DNA from: Lachnospiraceae bacterium
GTDB taxonomy: Bacteria; Bacillota; Clostridia; Lachnospirales; Lachnospiraceae
Assembly: GCA_910575105.1 (NCBI GenBank)
Contig: CAJTDK010000005.1
Span: 205,787-269,786 of the forward strand
Length of the DNA: 64,000 bases
Direction of reading: 5' to 3'
Numbering within the stretch: the first letter of the stretch is position 1; each line of letters opens with the position of its first letter. Below, in pieces: positions 42,985-51,930 of the stretch. Under the pieces are notes generated by a model. The model was not told where the DNA came from and ran no database searches. It saw only the letters and a program-made list of their open reading frames with translations. The position numbers were made by a program, and so were the translations under genes.

Positions 42985-43842
42985 TCAGTAATTGCCAAGT
43001 TTTCCGAGATACTTATCAATGCGCTTCAGCCGCTTTTCGATGCCCCTGACCTTGTGGCTGATCGTCTCAAGCAGCGCCTCCGCGATAAACTGCGGCCCGA
43101 TAAGCGAGTTAAAAAAGGAGTTGCTGTCAACGGAAACGGTAAAAAGGACCGTCGCGTAGGGCGCAAGGAGAGCGCTTTGCTTGTCCGTGATAACGATGAT
43201 CTTCGATCCGGCGTCGTGGGCCATCTGCGCAGTGACCTCATCCACAGAAGAATAGCGGGGAAAGCTGAAGATGATCAGGCAGTCTTCTCTGGCGATGTTG
43301 CACATATGGTCGATGGGGCTTAAGGCCGCAGTGTTCGTCATGACCACGTGGGGAACCATCTGCTTCAAATAGAGCAGGAAATAATTGCACAGGCATGTGT
43401 CCCCCCGGGAAGCGGCAATATACTTGCGTTTGGCTGATATGATGATATCAGCGGCTTCCTCGAACAGATTAGCTGCGTTGTTAAGAAATACAGACTCCAG
43501 ATTTTTTGCTGTAATCTTAAAGTGCCGGTCGATATAATCTGTGTCGCTGCTAAGCTTTGTCTGCTGTGCGATTCTTTGAGAAGGAACCGTGATCGTGCTG
43601 GAAATACTTAAGACCTTGTCCTGATAATTCTTTCTCAGAGATTTCTGGAAATCCATAAATCCGCTGTATCCGAGGGAACGGCTGAAGCGGATGACTGAAG
43701 ACTCACTGACGCCCAGTGTCTCTGCGATCTCTGTGGAGGTCATAAAGCAGGCGTCCGCGGAATTATCCAGAATATACGTGGCGATCATCCTCTGCGTCTT
43801 AGTCAGTCTGGCATTATTAATGGCTTCTCTCAATTCTTTCAT
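42985..43842 (-). CDS. RpiR-family transcriptional regulator
   Basis: This 285-residue protein has an N-terminal RpiR helix-turn-helix (LTKTQRMIATYILDN, then MTSTEIAETLGVSESSVIRFSRSLGYSGFMDFQK) and a C-terminal SIS sugar-phosphate domain (about 120-260, with YIAASRGDTCLCNYFLLYL and IIVITDKQSALLAPYAT). GGAGGTGCCTGT fixes the start at 43842, nine codons inside the open frame. Such proteins sense phosphosugars. It is followed 48 bases later by the AraC gene. Confidence 0.92.
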   Translation of the reverse strand: MKELREAINNARLTKTQRMIATYILDNSADACFMTSTEIAETLGVSESSVIRFSRSLGYSGFMDFQKSLRKNYQDKVLSISSTITVPSQRIAQQTKLSSDTDYIDRHFKITAKNLESVFLNNAANLFEEAADIIISAKRKYIAASRGDTCLCNYFLLYLKQMVPHVVMTNTAALSPIDHMCNIAREDCLIIFSFPRYSSVDEVTAQMAHDAGSKIIVITDKQSALLAPYATVLFTVSVDSNSFFNSLIGPQFIAEALLETISHKVRGIEKRLKRIDKYLGKLGNY

Positions 43843-43964
43843 ACAGGCACCTCCGTATTCTCTATTCATTTAATCATGAATCGTTCAAATATGCAAGTTA
43901 AATTGTAGATACAATTGAAAGAAAAATGTAATAATTTAAAGTTTTGTGAAAAAAATAACTTTTA

Positions 43965-43993
43965 TTGAATATTATAGACAGGTATGTTATTAT
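43965..43993 (+). promoter_or_regulatory. ald promoter
   Basis: TTGAAT (43965-43970) and TATTAT (43988-43993) are 17 bp apart, with TG one base before the -10 (extended). About 140 bases of leader follow, containing GGCCGGCC near 44090, before the start codon. Confidence 0.65.
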
Positions 43994-44137
43994 AAGTTTT
44001 AGAAACAAATGAATAATATTGTTCAGATAATAACGAAGCTGAAAAATATTATTCACCAAATGTACAGTATCAGAGCGGCTACCCCAAAAAGGCCGGCCGG
44101 AAAGCAGTTTCACACAATATTCAGGAGGTAGAGTCAA

Positions 44138-45259
44138 GTGAAAGTAGGATGCGTAAAAGAGATTAAGAACAATGAGTTCCGTGTAGGTATGACCCCGGAC
44201 AATGTAAAGAGCTATGTGAATGCAGGCCATGAAGTATATATTGAGAAGAGTGCTGGCGTAGGTTCCGGATTTATGGATGACGAATATGAAGCTGCAGGCG
44301 CGAAAATGATTGACGCAGCAAAAGAAGTATGGGATACTGTAGATATGATGATTAAGGTTAAGGAGCCTCTGCCGGACGAGTATCAGTTATTTCACGAGGG
44401 GCTTATCCTTTATACCTACCTTCACCTTGCAGCAGACAAGCCGCAGACAGACGCGCTTCTTAACGCGAAGGTAAAGGGTGTTGCTTACGAGACATTGTTT
44501 GACCCAAGGAACGGCGGATTGCCGCTGCTCGCTCCGATGAGCCAGATCGCAGGCCGTCTTTCCATTCAGGAAGGCGCTAAGTACCTTGAGAAGACATTTG
44601 GCGGAGAGGGTGTCCTCCTTGCAGGCGTACCGGGAACTCCGAAGGCTAACATCGTAATCCTCGGCGGAGGTAATGTAGGAACGAACGCATGTAAGATCGC
44701 TGTCGGCATGGGAGCTAACGTAACGATCATGGATATCAGCATTCCGAGATTGGCATATCTTGATGATATCTTCGGGGCACGTATCCAGACATTGGTTTCC
44801 ACCGATGCGAATATAGAGAAAGCAGTTAAGGACGCTGACCTTGTAATCGGTTCCGTACTGATTCCTGGAAAAGCAGCTCCGAAGCTTTTCAAGAAGAAAT
44901 ATCTCAAAGAGATGAAGCCGGGCGCTGTATTTGTTGACGTTGCAGTTGACCAGGGCGGATGCGGTGAGACGACAAAGGTTACTTACCATGATGATCCGAT
45001 CTTCGTAGTAGACGGAGTTGTTCATTACTGCGTAGGCAATATGCCGGGAGCAGTTCCGAGAACATCCACCATCGCACTTACTAACGCTACATTAAGCTAT
45101 GGACTTCAGATTGCGAACAAGGGTCTGGAGCAGGCTTGTAAAGATAATGAAGTTATCTACTCCGCGATCAACACTTATGACGGAAAGCTCACATGCAAGA
45201 ACGTTGCTGACAGCTTCGACTGCTATGAGTACGTAGATATCAAGACTATCGCTGAATAA
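44138..45259 (+). CDS. ald: Alanine dehydrogenase
   Basis: This 373-residue enzyme interconverts L-alanine and pyruvate plus ammonia with NAD. MKVGCVKEIKNNEFRVGMTP contains substrate-binding Arg, KVKEP carries the conserved Lys, and YLHLAAD the catalytic His. The NAD motif is ILGGGNVGTNACKIAVGMGA, and PGAVPRTSTIALTNATL is the C-terminal signature. It uses GTG with AGGAGGT upstream. Base and codon use suggests high expression. A strong terminator follows. Confidence 0.97.
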   Translation: MKVGCVKEIKNNEFRVGMTPDNVKSYVNAGHEVYIEKSAGVGSGFMDDEYEAAGAKMIDAAKEVWDTVDMMIKVKEPLPDEYQLFHEGLILYTYLHLAADKPQTDALLNAKVKGVAYETLFDPRNGGLPLLAPMSQIAGRLSIQEGAKYLEKTFGGEGVLLAGVPGTPKANIVILGGGNVGTNACKIAVGMGANVTIMDISIPRLAYLDDIFGARIQTLVSTDANIEKAVKDADLVIGSVLIPGKAAPKLFKKKYLKEMKPGAVFVDVAVDQGGCGETTKVTYHDDPIFVVDGVVHYCVGNMPGAVPRTSTIALTNATLSYGLQIANKGLEQACKDNEVIYSAINTYDGKLTCKNVADSFDCYEYVDIKTIAE

Positions 45260-45292
45260 GACATTTTCCTAACTTAATTCCTTCAAAGTTGC

Positions 45293-45328
45293 AAAAGGAG
45301 CTTACGATTTCGGTTGTAAGCTCCTTTT
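45293..45328 (+). terminator. Rho-independent terminator after ald
   Basis: AAAAGGAGCTTAC (45293-45305) pairs perfectly with GTAAGCTCCTTTT (45316-45328). The next promoter begins immediately after. Confidence 0.9.
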
Positions 45329-45372
45329 GATTGTGTTATAGTATATCTAGCACAAATGAAAAAGGTGATAGA

Positions 45373-45747
45373 ATGTATATAGAAATTGATTTTAACAGTG
45401 ATGAGGCGATCTATGTCCAGCTTCAGAATCAGATCATCATGGGTATTGCCATGGATCTGATCCGCGAAGGAGATACACTGCCGTCTGTACGGCAGCTTGC
45501 GGATACGGTAGGGATCAATATGCATACGGTGAACAAGGCGTATAATATCCTGAAGCAGGAAGGCTTTATCCAACTGGACAGGAGAAGGGGCGCGGTCATC
45601 GCCATAGATATCGACAAGGCGGAGGCGCTTCTTAAGATGAAGCAGCAGCTTAAGGTCATGCTTGCCAAAGGATGCTGTAAGCGCATATCCAGGCAGGATG
45701 TACATGCGCTGGTAGATGAGATATTTGACGAATATAGAAAGGAATAG
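45373..45747 (+). CDS. YtrA-type GntR-family regulator
   Basis: This 124-residue protein is a GntR winged helix (YVQLQNQIIMGIAMDLIREGDTLPSVRQLADTVGINMHTVNKAYNIL) with the short C-terminal dimer helix of the YtrA subfamily. YtrA proteins normally repress linked ABC transporters, but here clpC follows after 7 bases. It may take the place of CtsR as clpC regulator. AAAGGTGATAG supports the ATG at 45373. Confidence 0.92.
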   Translation: MYIEIDFNSDEAIYVQLQNQIIMGIAMDLIREGDTLPSVRQLADTVGINMHTVNKAYNILKQEGFIQLDRRRGAVIAIDIDKAEALLKMKQQLKVMLAKGCCKRISRQDVHALVDEIFDEYRKE

Positions 45748-45754
45748 AAGACAT

Positions 45755-48190
45755 ATGGAATATACACAGCAGGCGAAGGACGTACTGCAGATCGCACAGG
45801 TGACAGCGAAGGAGCTGAACCATCCGTATGTAGGTACGGAGCATCTGCTCATCGGGCTTAGAAAAGTATACACCGGGGTTGCCGGGCAGGTGCTGGCGGC
45901 GAACGGCGTAGATGAGAATCATATCTTGAAGATCGTAGACGAACTGGTATCTCCCGCAGAGGAGGTTTCGGTGGTGCATCATCCGAAGCTCAGCCCGAGG
46001 CTGGAGTGCATCCTTGCGGAGAGCCAGGAGGAAGCAGAAAAAGAGCGGGCTGACAGGATCGGGACAGAGCATCTGCTTCTGGCGCTTCTTAAGGATGTGG
46101 AATGCGTGGCGACGAGGATGCTGATTACGCTGAACCTGAATATCCAGAAGATGCTCCAGGAGGTTCTGTCTGTTATGGGCATCAACCCGAAGGAATATCA
46201 GGAGGAGATGCAGCAGGCACATGGGAGAAGGAACGGCATCCTGGAGCAGTACGGGACAGATCTGACAGAACAGGCGGAAGAAGGAAGGCTTGATCCGGTG
46301 ATCGGGCGGGAGGCTGAGATTAACCGGCTGATGCAGATCTTAAGCCGCAGGACGAAGAATAACCCCTGTCTTGTGGGAGAGCCGGGAGTCGGTAAGACGG
46401 CAGTGATCGGAGGGCTGGCACAGCAGATTGCGGCAGGTGTTGTCCCGGATAATATGAAGGAACGTAGAGTGTTTACGATGGATCTGGCAGGTATGGTTGC
46501 CGGCTCCAAATACAGAGGCGAGTTCGAGGAGCGGATGAAGGGACTGATCCGGGAAGTGAAGGCTGCCGGCAATGTGATATTGTTTCTCGACGAGGTTCAT
46601 ACGATCATCGGTGCTGGCGGTGCGGAGGGCGCCATCGATGCGTCCAATATATTGAAGCCTTCGCTGGCGCGTGGTGAGCTGCAGCTTATCGGGGCGACTA
46701 CGATTATGGAGTACCGCAAGTATATCGAGAAGGATGCTGCTCTTGAACGGCGTTTCCAGCCGGTCACGGTAGAGGAGCCGTCAAAGGAGGAGTGTTTCGA
46801 TATCCTTTACGGTCTTAAGGGAAGGTATGAGGACCATCATCATGTGATCATAGAGGAGGAGGCGCTTAAGGCGGCTGTCCAGCTGTCCGGCCGTTATATC
46901 AATGACCGCTTTCTGCCGGATAAGGCGCTGGATGTGCTGGATGAGGCGTGCTCTAAGGTGAGCCTTAGAGGCTTTAAAGTTCCGGCCTCTGTGGGCGATC
47001 TGGAAAGGCTGGTCATGGAGCTTGGGGCAGAGCTTGAGGATGCGATCCGCAGAGGTGACATGGCAGAGGCTTCCATGGTGAAAAGGGACAGGGAGGATAA
47101 GGCAAAGCGGCTTGAGCAGGCGAGGAGGCGCATTGAGCGGAAGAACCAGCTAAGAAGCGTGTCTGTTGAAGAGGAGGATATCGCGGATGTGGTATCCCAG
47201 TGGACGAAGATACCGGTGCAGCGCCTTAAGGAGTCAGAGAGCGCCAAGCTTCAGAAGCTTGAGCAGACGCTCCACAAAAGAGTCATCGGGCAGGAGGATG
47301 CGGTGTCGTCAGTGGCCAGGGCAGTGCGCCGCGGAAGGGTCGGCCTGAAGGATCCGAAGCGTCCCATAGGATCATTTTTATTCCTCGGGCCTACGGGCGT
47401 GGGAAAGACAGAGCTGTCCAAGGCGCTCTCAGAAGCGCTGTTTGGCAATGAAGATTCGATGATCCGAGTCGATATGTCTGAGTATATGGAGAAGCACAGT
47501 GTGGCGAAGATGATCGGTTCCCCTCCGGGCTATGTGGGACACGATGACGGCGGGCAATTGAGTGAGCAGGTGAGAAGGCGTCCATATTCGGTGATCCTTT
47601 TTGACGAGATTGAGAAGGCTCACCCGGATGTGTTCAATATCCTCCTGCAGGTGTTGGATGACGGGCATATTACCGATTCCCAGGGGCGCAAGGTAGATTT
47701 CCGCAATACGGTCATCATCATGACCTCCAATGCAGGGGCGCAGGCGATCATCGATCCGAAGAAGCTGGGGTTCAATGCCAGGGAAGACGCGGCGGACGAT
47801 TACAAACGGATGAAGAGCAACGTATTGAATGAGATCAAGCTGATCTTCAGGCCGGAGTTTTTGAACCGTATCGATGAGATCATCGTCTTCCATCCGCTTG
47901 GCAGGCCGGAGATGAAAAAGATCGTAAGCCTGATGTGCAAAGATGTCGTGAAGCGGGCAAAGGAGCAGATGGGGATCAGTCTAAGTATACGGGATTCGGT
48001 GAAGGATCACATCGTAGAGACGGGTACGGATCAGAAGTACGGCGCAAGGCCTTTAAGACGCGCAGTGCAGAGCCAGCTTGAGGACAGACTGGCGGAGGCG
48101 GTGCTGTCAGGAGAGATCGGGCGTGACAGCGAGGTGGCCGCAGGCATGTCTAAAAAAGAAATAAAATTTGTGCGAAAGACTACAAAATAG
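45755..48190 (+). CDS. clpC: ClpC-type AAA+ chaperone/unfoldase
   Basis: This 811-residue Hsp100 protein feeds substrates to ClpP. It has an N-domain of two repeats (about 1-145), AAA module 1 with Walker A GEPGVGKT and LDEVHT, a middle coiled region (about 415-480), AAA module 2 with [14 protein letters not shown] and [12 protein letters not shown], and a ClpP-docking C-terminus. The middle region is the short ClpC type. It sits behind a YtrA-like GntR gene with no ctsR, mcsA or mcsB, which is unusual for Firmicutes. An upstream in-frame start is possible; 45755 suits the ribosome site. Confidence 0.95.
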   Translation: MEYTQQAKDVLQIAQVTAKELNHPYVGTEHLLIGLRKVYTGVAGQVLAANGVDENHILKIVDELVSPAEEVSVVHHPKLSPRLECILAESQEEAEKERADRIGTEHLLLALLKDVECVATRMLITLNLNIQKMLQEVLSVMGINPKEYQEEMQQAHGRRNGILEQYGTDLTEQAEEGRLDPVIGREAEINRLMQILSRRTKNNPCLVGEPGVGKTAVIGGLAQQIAAGVVPDNMKERRVFTMDLAGMVAGSKYRGEFEERMKGLIREVKAAGNVILFLDEVHTIIGAGGAEGAIDASNILKPSLARGELQLIGATTIMEYRKYIEKDAALERRFQPVTVEEPSKEECFDILYGLKGRYEDHHHVIIEEEALKAAVQLSGRYINDRFLPDKALDVLDEACSKVSLRGFKVPASVGDLERLVMELGAELEDAIRRGDMAEASMVKRDREDKAKRLEQARRRIERKNQLRSVSVEEEDIADVVSQWTKIPVQRLKESESAKLQKLEQTLHKRVIGQEDAVSSVARAVRRGRVGLKDPKRPIGSFLFLGPTGVGKTELSKALSEALFGNEDSMIRVDMSEYMEKHSVAKMIGSPPGYVGHDDGGQLSEQVRRRPYSVILFDEIEKAHPDVFNILLQVLDDGHITDSQGRKVDFRNTVIIMTSNAGAQAIIDPKKLGFNAREDAADDYKRMKSNVLNEIKLIFRPEFLNRIDEIIVFHPLGRPEMKKIVSLMCKDVVKRAKEQMGISLSIRDSVKDHIVETGTDQKYGARPLRRAVQSQLEDRLAEAVLSGEIGRDSEVAAGMSKKEIKFVRKTTK

Positions 48191-48269
48191 ATTTGATTTA
48201 AGGTATACTGTAGAAAAGATAAATGCAGCGCGGTAAGGCGCGGCAGTGGGAACAGAGGAGGATAAATAA

Positions 48270-48683
48270 GTGGCAGCAGTGAAAGAACTTTTGAAGGCAG
48301 AAGCAGACGGGACATTAAGCTTTGGCGACTATACCTTAGGAAGCAAGACTAAACTGGACGGGTTTGAATTTCAGGGGGACTTGTATAAGGTGAAGACGTT
48401 TTCTGAGATTACGAAGCTTGAGAAAAACGGGATGTTTGTGTACGAGTCAGTTCCGGGAACCGCGGTGGAGAATTTCAGGGCATCAGAAAAGGAAGTGTCA
48501 TTTTTGGTGTCAGGCGAGAAGGACGCCCAGTTCACGCTGGGGCTTGAGGCGGACAGTGCGTACGTCGTATTCATGGACGAAGTGAATGTGGGAGATATGG
48601 CTACGAACCTGAGCGGGAAGCTGAGCGTGAGCACAGAGCTGGGGGCGGATAAGAGCGTGAAGGTCAAAGTGGTTAAGAAGTAA
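48270..48683 (+). CDS. Hypothetical protein between clpC and radA
   Basis: This 137-residue cytoplasmic protein is mostly short beta strands with alternating polar and hydrophobic residues (LSFGDYTLGSKTKLDGFEF, VSFLVSGEKDAQFTLGLE). I do not recognise a functional motif; similar proteins in Lachnospiraceae are sometimes labelled endosialidase without support. It uses a GTG start with GAGGAGGATAA upstream. radA begins 1 base after its stop, so it is in the clpC-radA transcript. Confidence 0.75.
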   Translation: MAAVKELLKAEADGTLSFGDYTLGSKTKLDGFEFQGDLYKVKTFSEITKLEKNGMFVYESVPGTAVENFRASEKEVSFLVSGEKDAQFTLGLEADSAYVVFMDEVNVGDMATNLSGKLSVSTELGADKSVKVKVVKK

Positions 48684-48684
48684 G

Positions 48685-50046
48685 ATGGCAAAGGCGAAAA
48701 GAAACATTTTCTTCTGTCAGAACTGCGGGCATGAAGAGAGTAAATGGCTGGGACAGTGCCCGATGTGTAAAGAATGGAATACGTTTGTGGAGGAAAAGGC
48801 GGCGTCGGTTAAATCCGGCGCCGTAAAAGCAGTGCAGGAAGCAGAAGTAGTCAGCCTGAACAGTGTCTCTACAGATGAAGATGAGAGGGTCAAGACGGGG
48901 ATCGAGGAATTGGACCGGGTTCTTGGAGGCGGGATCGTGCAGGGATCCCTTGTTCTGGTGGGCGGAGATCCCGGTATCGGGAAGTCAACGCTGCTTTTGC
49001 AGGTATGCCAGAGACTTTCGGATATGGATAAGAAGATTCTTTATATCTCCGGGGAAGAGTCCCTTAAGCAGATCAAGCTGAGGGCGAACCGTATGGGCGA
49101 TTTTAAGGATACGCTCTCCCTGCTCTGCGAGACGAATCTTGACCTTATCCGGGGGGCGATCGAGCGGCATAAGCCACAGATGGCAGTGATCGATTCCATA
49201 CAGACCATGTACAGTGAGGAGGTGGCCTCGGCGCCGGGAAGCGTGTCTCAGGTCAGGGAGTCCACCAATACCTTGATGCAGCTTGCCAAGGGGCTTAATA
49301 TATCGGTCTTTATCGTGGGGCATGTAACGAAGGAAGGGACGGTAGCCGGACCGAGAGTGTTGGAGCATATGGTGGATACGGTGCTCTATTTTGAGGGAGA
49401 CAGGCACGCTTCCTACCGGATATTGCGGGGAGTGAAGAACCGCTTCGGTTCTACTAATGAGATCGGCGTCTTTGAGATGCGAAAGAGCGGCCTTGCGGAG
49501 GTGGAGAACCCCTCGGAATTCATGCTGAGCGGGAAGCCTGAGCATGCGTCAGGCTCTGTGGTAGCGTGCGCGATGGAGGGGACAAGGCCCATGCTTATGG
49601 AGATTCAGGCGTTAGTCTGCAGGAGCAATTTTGGGATGCCGAGGAGGACTGCGGCGGGGCTTGATTACAACCGGATAAACTTGCTGATGGCAGTGCTTGA
49701 GAAGCGGCTGGGACTGTTGCTTTCGAATTACGACGCCTATGTGAATATCGCAGGCGGGATCCGGCTGAATGAACCGGCGGCCGATCTGGGGATCGTTATG
49801 GCCATTGCCTCAAGCTATAAGAACAAGCCTGTTTCCGAGGATACGATCGTGTTCGGTGAGGTTGGCCTAAGCGGGGAGATTCGGGCGGTCACCATGCCGG
49901 AGCAGCGGGTGGCGGAGGCTAAGAAGCTTGGCTTTAAGACCTGCATCATACCGGAGGTGTCCATGAAGTCTGTGGGAAAGGTGGCAGGGATTGAGGTGAT
50001 CGGGGTGAAATCGGTCAATCAGGCGATAAATTATCTGGTGTCATAA
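48685..50046 (+). CDS. radA: DNA repair protein RadA
   Basis: This 453-residue RecA-like ATPase promotes branch migration in recombination. A C4 zinc finger has Cys at residues 11, 14, 25 and 28. Walker A GGDPGIGKST lies at about 92-101, the RadA-specific KNRFG motif in LRGVKNRFGSTNEIG, and a C-terminal Lon-like domain with VNIAGGIRLNEPAADLG. It begins 1 base after the preceding stop with no strong ribosome site, so it is probably translated by coupling. Confidence 0.96.
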   Translation: MAKAKRNIFFCQNCGHEESKWLGQCPMCKEWNTFVEEKAASVKSGAVKAVQEAEVVSLNSVSTDEDERVKTGIEELDRVLGGGIVQGSLVLVGGDPGIGKSTLLLQVCQRLSDMDKKILYISGEESLKQIKLRANRMGDFKDTLSLLCETNLDLIRGAIERHKPQMAVIDSIQTMYSEEVASAPGSVSQVRESTNTLMQLAKGLNISVFIVGHVTKEGTVAGPRVLEHMVDTVLYFEGDRHASYRILRGVKNRFGSTNEIGVFEMRKSGLAEVENPSEFMLSGKPEHASGSVVACAMEGTRPMLMEIQALVCRSNFGMPRRTAAGLDYNRINLLMAVLEKRLGLLLSNYDAYVNIAGGIRLNEPAADLGIVMAIASSYKNKPVSEDTIVFGEVGLSGEIRAVTMPEQRVAEAKKLGFKTCIIPEVSMKSVGKVAGIEVIGVKSVNQAINYLVS

Positions 50047-50181
50047 GCCGTCCCGGTATTATAGATCAGAAAGGATACCCGGTCAGAAGGGATACACTTT
50101 AATGCGGTCTGATTTTGCGGAAAAATAATGCGGATAAGTGAATGATGAATTGATCGTATAATCAGTGAACGGATAACAGAT

Positions 50182-50226
50182 TAAGAGGATACATGAGCGG
50201 CGGCAGGGCCGGGATGTATCCTCTTA
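50182..50226. terminator. Long hairpin between convergent radA and aminotransferase genes
   Basis: TAAGAGGATACAT (50182-50194) pairs perfectly with ATGTATCCTCTTA (50214-50226) around a 19-base G/C-rich loop. It lies between convergent genes and probably terminates both, though the T runs are weak. Confidence 0.6.
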
Positions 50227-50291
50227 GTTATTCTGCGGGCGGATTTGATTTTTGGTGTATGTTGTTGCTTTTTAAATCTGTCGATTCACGT

Positions 50292-51578
50292 CTATTTGCT
50301 TTCCAGGATTTTATCGATACTTACCAGCTTGACGCAGAGGATAAAGATCTGGCCTGCCAGCTTTAGCTCCTCAAGAGTCGGATAAGAGGGTGCGATCCGG
50401 ATGTTATTGTCTTTCGGATCATTTCCGTAAGGGAAGGTGGCGCCTGCATCGGTCATCACAAGCCCGGCTTCCTTCGCCTTGGCTACGATCTTCCTGGCGC
50501 ATCCTTCCATGGAATCAAAGGAGATAAAGTAGCCGCCTCTCGGTGCGATCCATGAGCCGATTCCAAGTCCTCCAAGCTCTTGCTCGAGAGTGGAGAGTAT
50601 GGTATCGAATTTAGGGCGCATGATCGCTGCATGGCGTTTCATGTGGTTCACCATGCCGGAAATGTCCCCGAAGAATCTGGCGTGCCGTAACTGGTTCACC
50701 TTATCGTGGCCGATGGTCTGTATCTGCATCTGCCTGCGGATCTCTTTCAGATTTTCATCGGACGCTGCGATCGCTGCGATGCCGGAGCCCGGGAAGCTGA
50801 TCTTGGAGGTGGAAGAGAACTTGTATACCATGTTCGGGTTGCCCTCCTTTTTGCATTCCATCAGGATCTCGATCAGGTAGTCCTGTTTATCGTCATACAA
50901 ATGATGGATGCCGTATGCATTGTCCCAGAAGATCCGGAAATCTTCTGCAGCCGGTTTCAGGGCGGCAAAACGGTGGACAGTTTCGTCGGAATAGGTGATG
51001 CCCTGCGGGTTGGAATACTTTGGCACACACCAGATTCCCTTGATGGCAGGATCTGAGCTTACCAGCTTCTCCACGATATCCATATCAGGCCCGGTAGGCG
51101 TCATAGGAACATTGATCATCTCAATCCCGAAATACTCCGTGATGGAAAAATGTCTGTCATATCCTGGCACCGGGCATAAGAACTTTACCTTGTCAAGCTT
51201 GCACCAGGGAGTGCTTCCCAGTACGCCGTGGGTCATGCAGCGGGAGATCGTATCAAACATCACGTTCAGGCTGGAGTTGCCGAAGATAACGATATTATCC
51301 TTTGGTACTTCCATCATATCAGCAAGTAGCTGCTTCGCCTCCCGGATGCCGTCCAGAACACCATAATTACGGCAGTCCACGCCCTCCTCACAGGCAAGAT
51401 TAGAGCGGCTCGTAAGGACGTCCATCATCTCCATGGACAGATTAAGCTGCTCTGCAGACGGCTTTCCCCTGGACATATCCAGTTTCAGGTTCTTTGCCTT
51501 CGCATCGGCAAACTGCGCCTCAAGTCCTTCCTTTAGCTCTAATAATTCTTCTTTCGATAATTCACTATATGCTGCCAC
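50292..51578 (-). CDS. Class I/II-like aminotransferase (PF12897 type)
   Basis: This 428-residue PLP enzyme belongs to the aspartate/alanine-glyoxylate aminotransferase-like group. KLDMSRGKPSAEQLNLS is the N-terminal signature; WCVPKYSNPQGITYSD and FWDNAYGIHHLYDD carry the Asn and Asp that hold PLP, and the Schiff-base Lys is in SSTSKISFPGSG. Substrates cannot be told; aspartate or aromatic amino acids are plausible. GGAGG eight bases before the GTG at 51578 fixes that start rather than the ATG codons just upstream. Confidence 0.88.
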   Translation of the reverse strand: MAAYSELSKEELLELKEGLEAQFADAKAKNLKLDMSRGKPSAEQLNLSMEMMDVLTSRSNLACEEGVDCRNYGVLDGIREAKQLLADMMEVPKDNIVIFGNSSLNVMFDTISRCMTHGVLGSTPWCKLDKVKFLCPVPGYDRHFSITEYFGIEMINVPMTPTGPDMDIVEKLVSSDPAIKGIWCVPKYSNPQGITYSDETVHRFAALKPAAEDFRIFWDNAYGIHHLYDDKQDYLIEILMECKKEGNPNMVYKFSSTSKISFPGSGIAAIAASDENLKEIRRQMQIQTIGHDKVNQLRHARFFGDISGMVNHMKRHAAIMRPKFDTILSTLEQELGGLGIGSWIAPRGGYFISFDSMEGCARKIVAKAKEAGLVMTDAGATFPYGNDPKDNNIRIAPSYPTLEELKLAGQIFILCVKLVSIDKILESK

Positions 51579-51620
51579 TTTTATAACCTCCATCATATGT
51601 TCTAAATCTCAACGTTTACT

Positions 51621-51648
51621 ATTCTAACACATTTTGACAGTTCGTCAA
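51621..51648 (-). promoter_or_regulatory. Aminotransferase promoter
   Basis: On the minus strand TTGACG (51648-51643) and TAGAAT (51626-51621) are 16 bp apart. TTGAC...GTCAA forms a short inverted repeat over the -35 box. Confidence 0.5.
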
Positions 51649-51848
51649 TAATTTCCTGCAAGAAATATATAAAATATATGAAATAAATGGGTTTGAAGCT
51701 ATGAAAGATTCACTGTTTGAATTTATTTTTGGTGAATTATTCAAAAGTCGGTCTTTTTATAAATATTCAATAAAATGACAGATAAATATTTTTGCGTGGC
51801 TGAATGAGTAAAACAACAATGGAAAAATAAGAAAAATAAAATAACAGA

Positions 51849-51877
51849 TTGAATAGTAAACAGGAGTTTGCTATAAT
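51849..51877 (+). promoter_or_regulatory. Extended -10 promoter of the secreted PPC-like protein
   Basis: TTGAAT (51849-51854) and TATAAT (51872-51877) are 17 bp apart, with TGC before the -10. The stretch 51649-51848 upstream is AT-rich and shows nothing else I can name. Confidence 0.75.
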
Positions 51878-51930
51878 GTTAATAGCGTTGGTAACAACAT
51901 ACATAATACTAAATGAAGGAGAGCAAGGGT

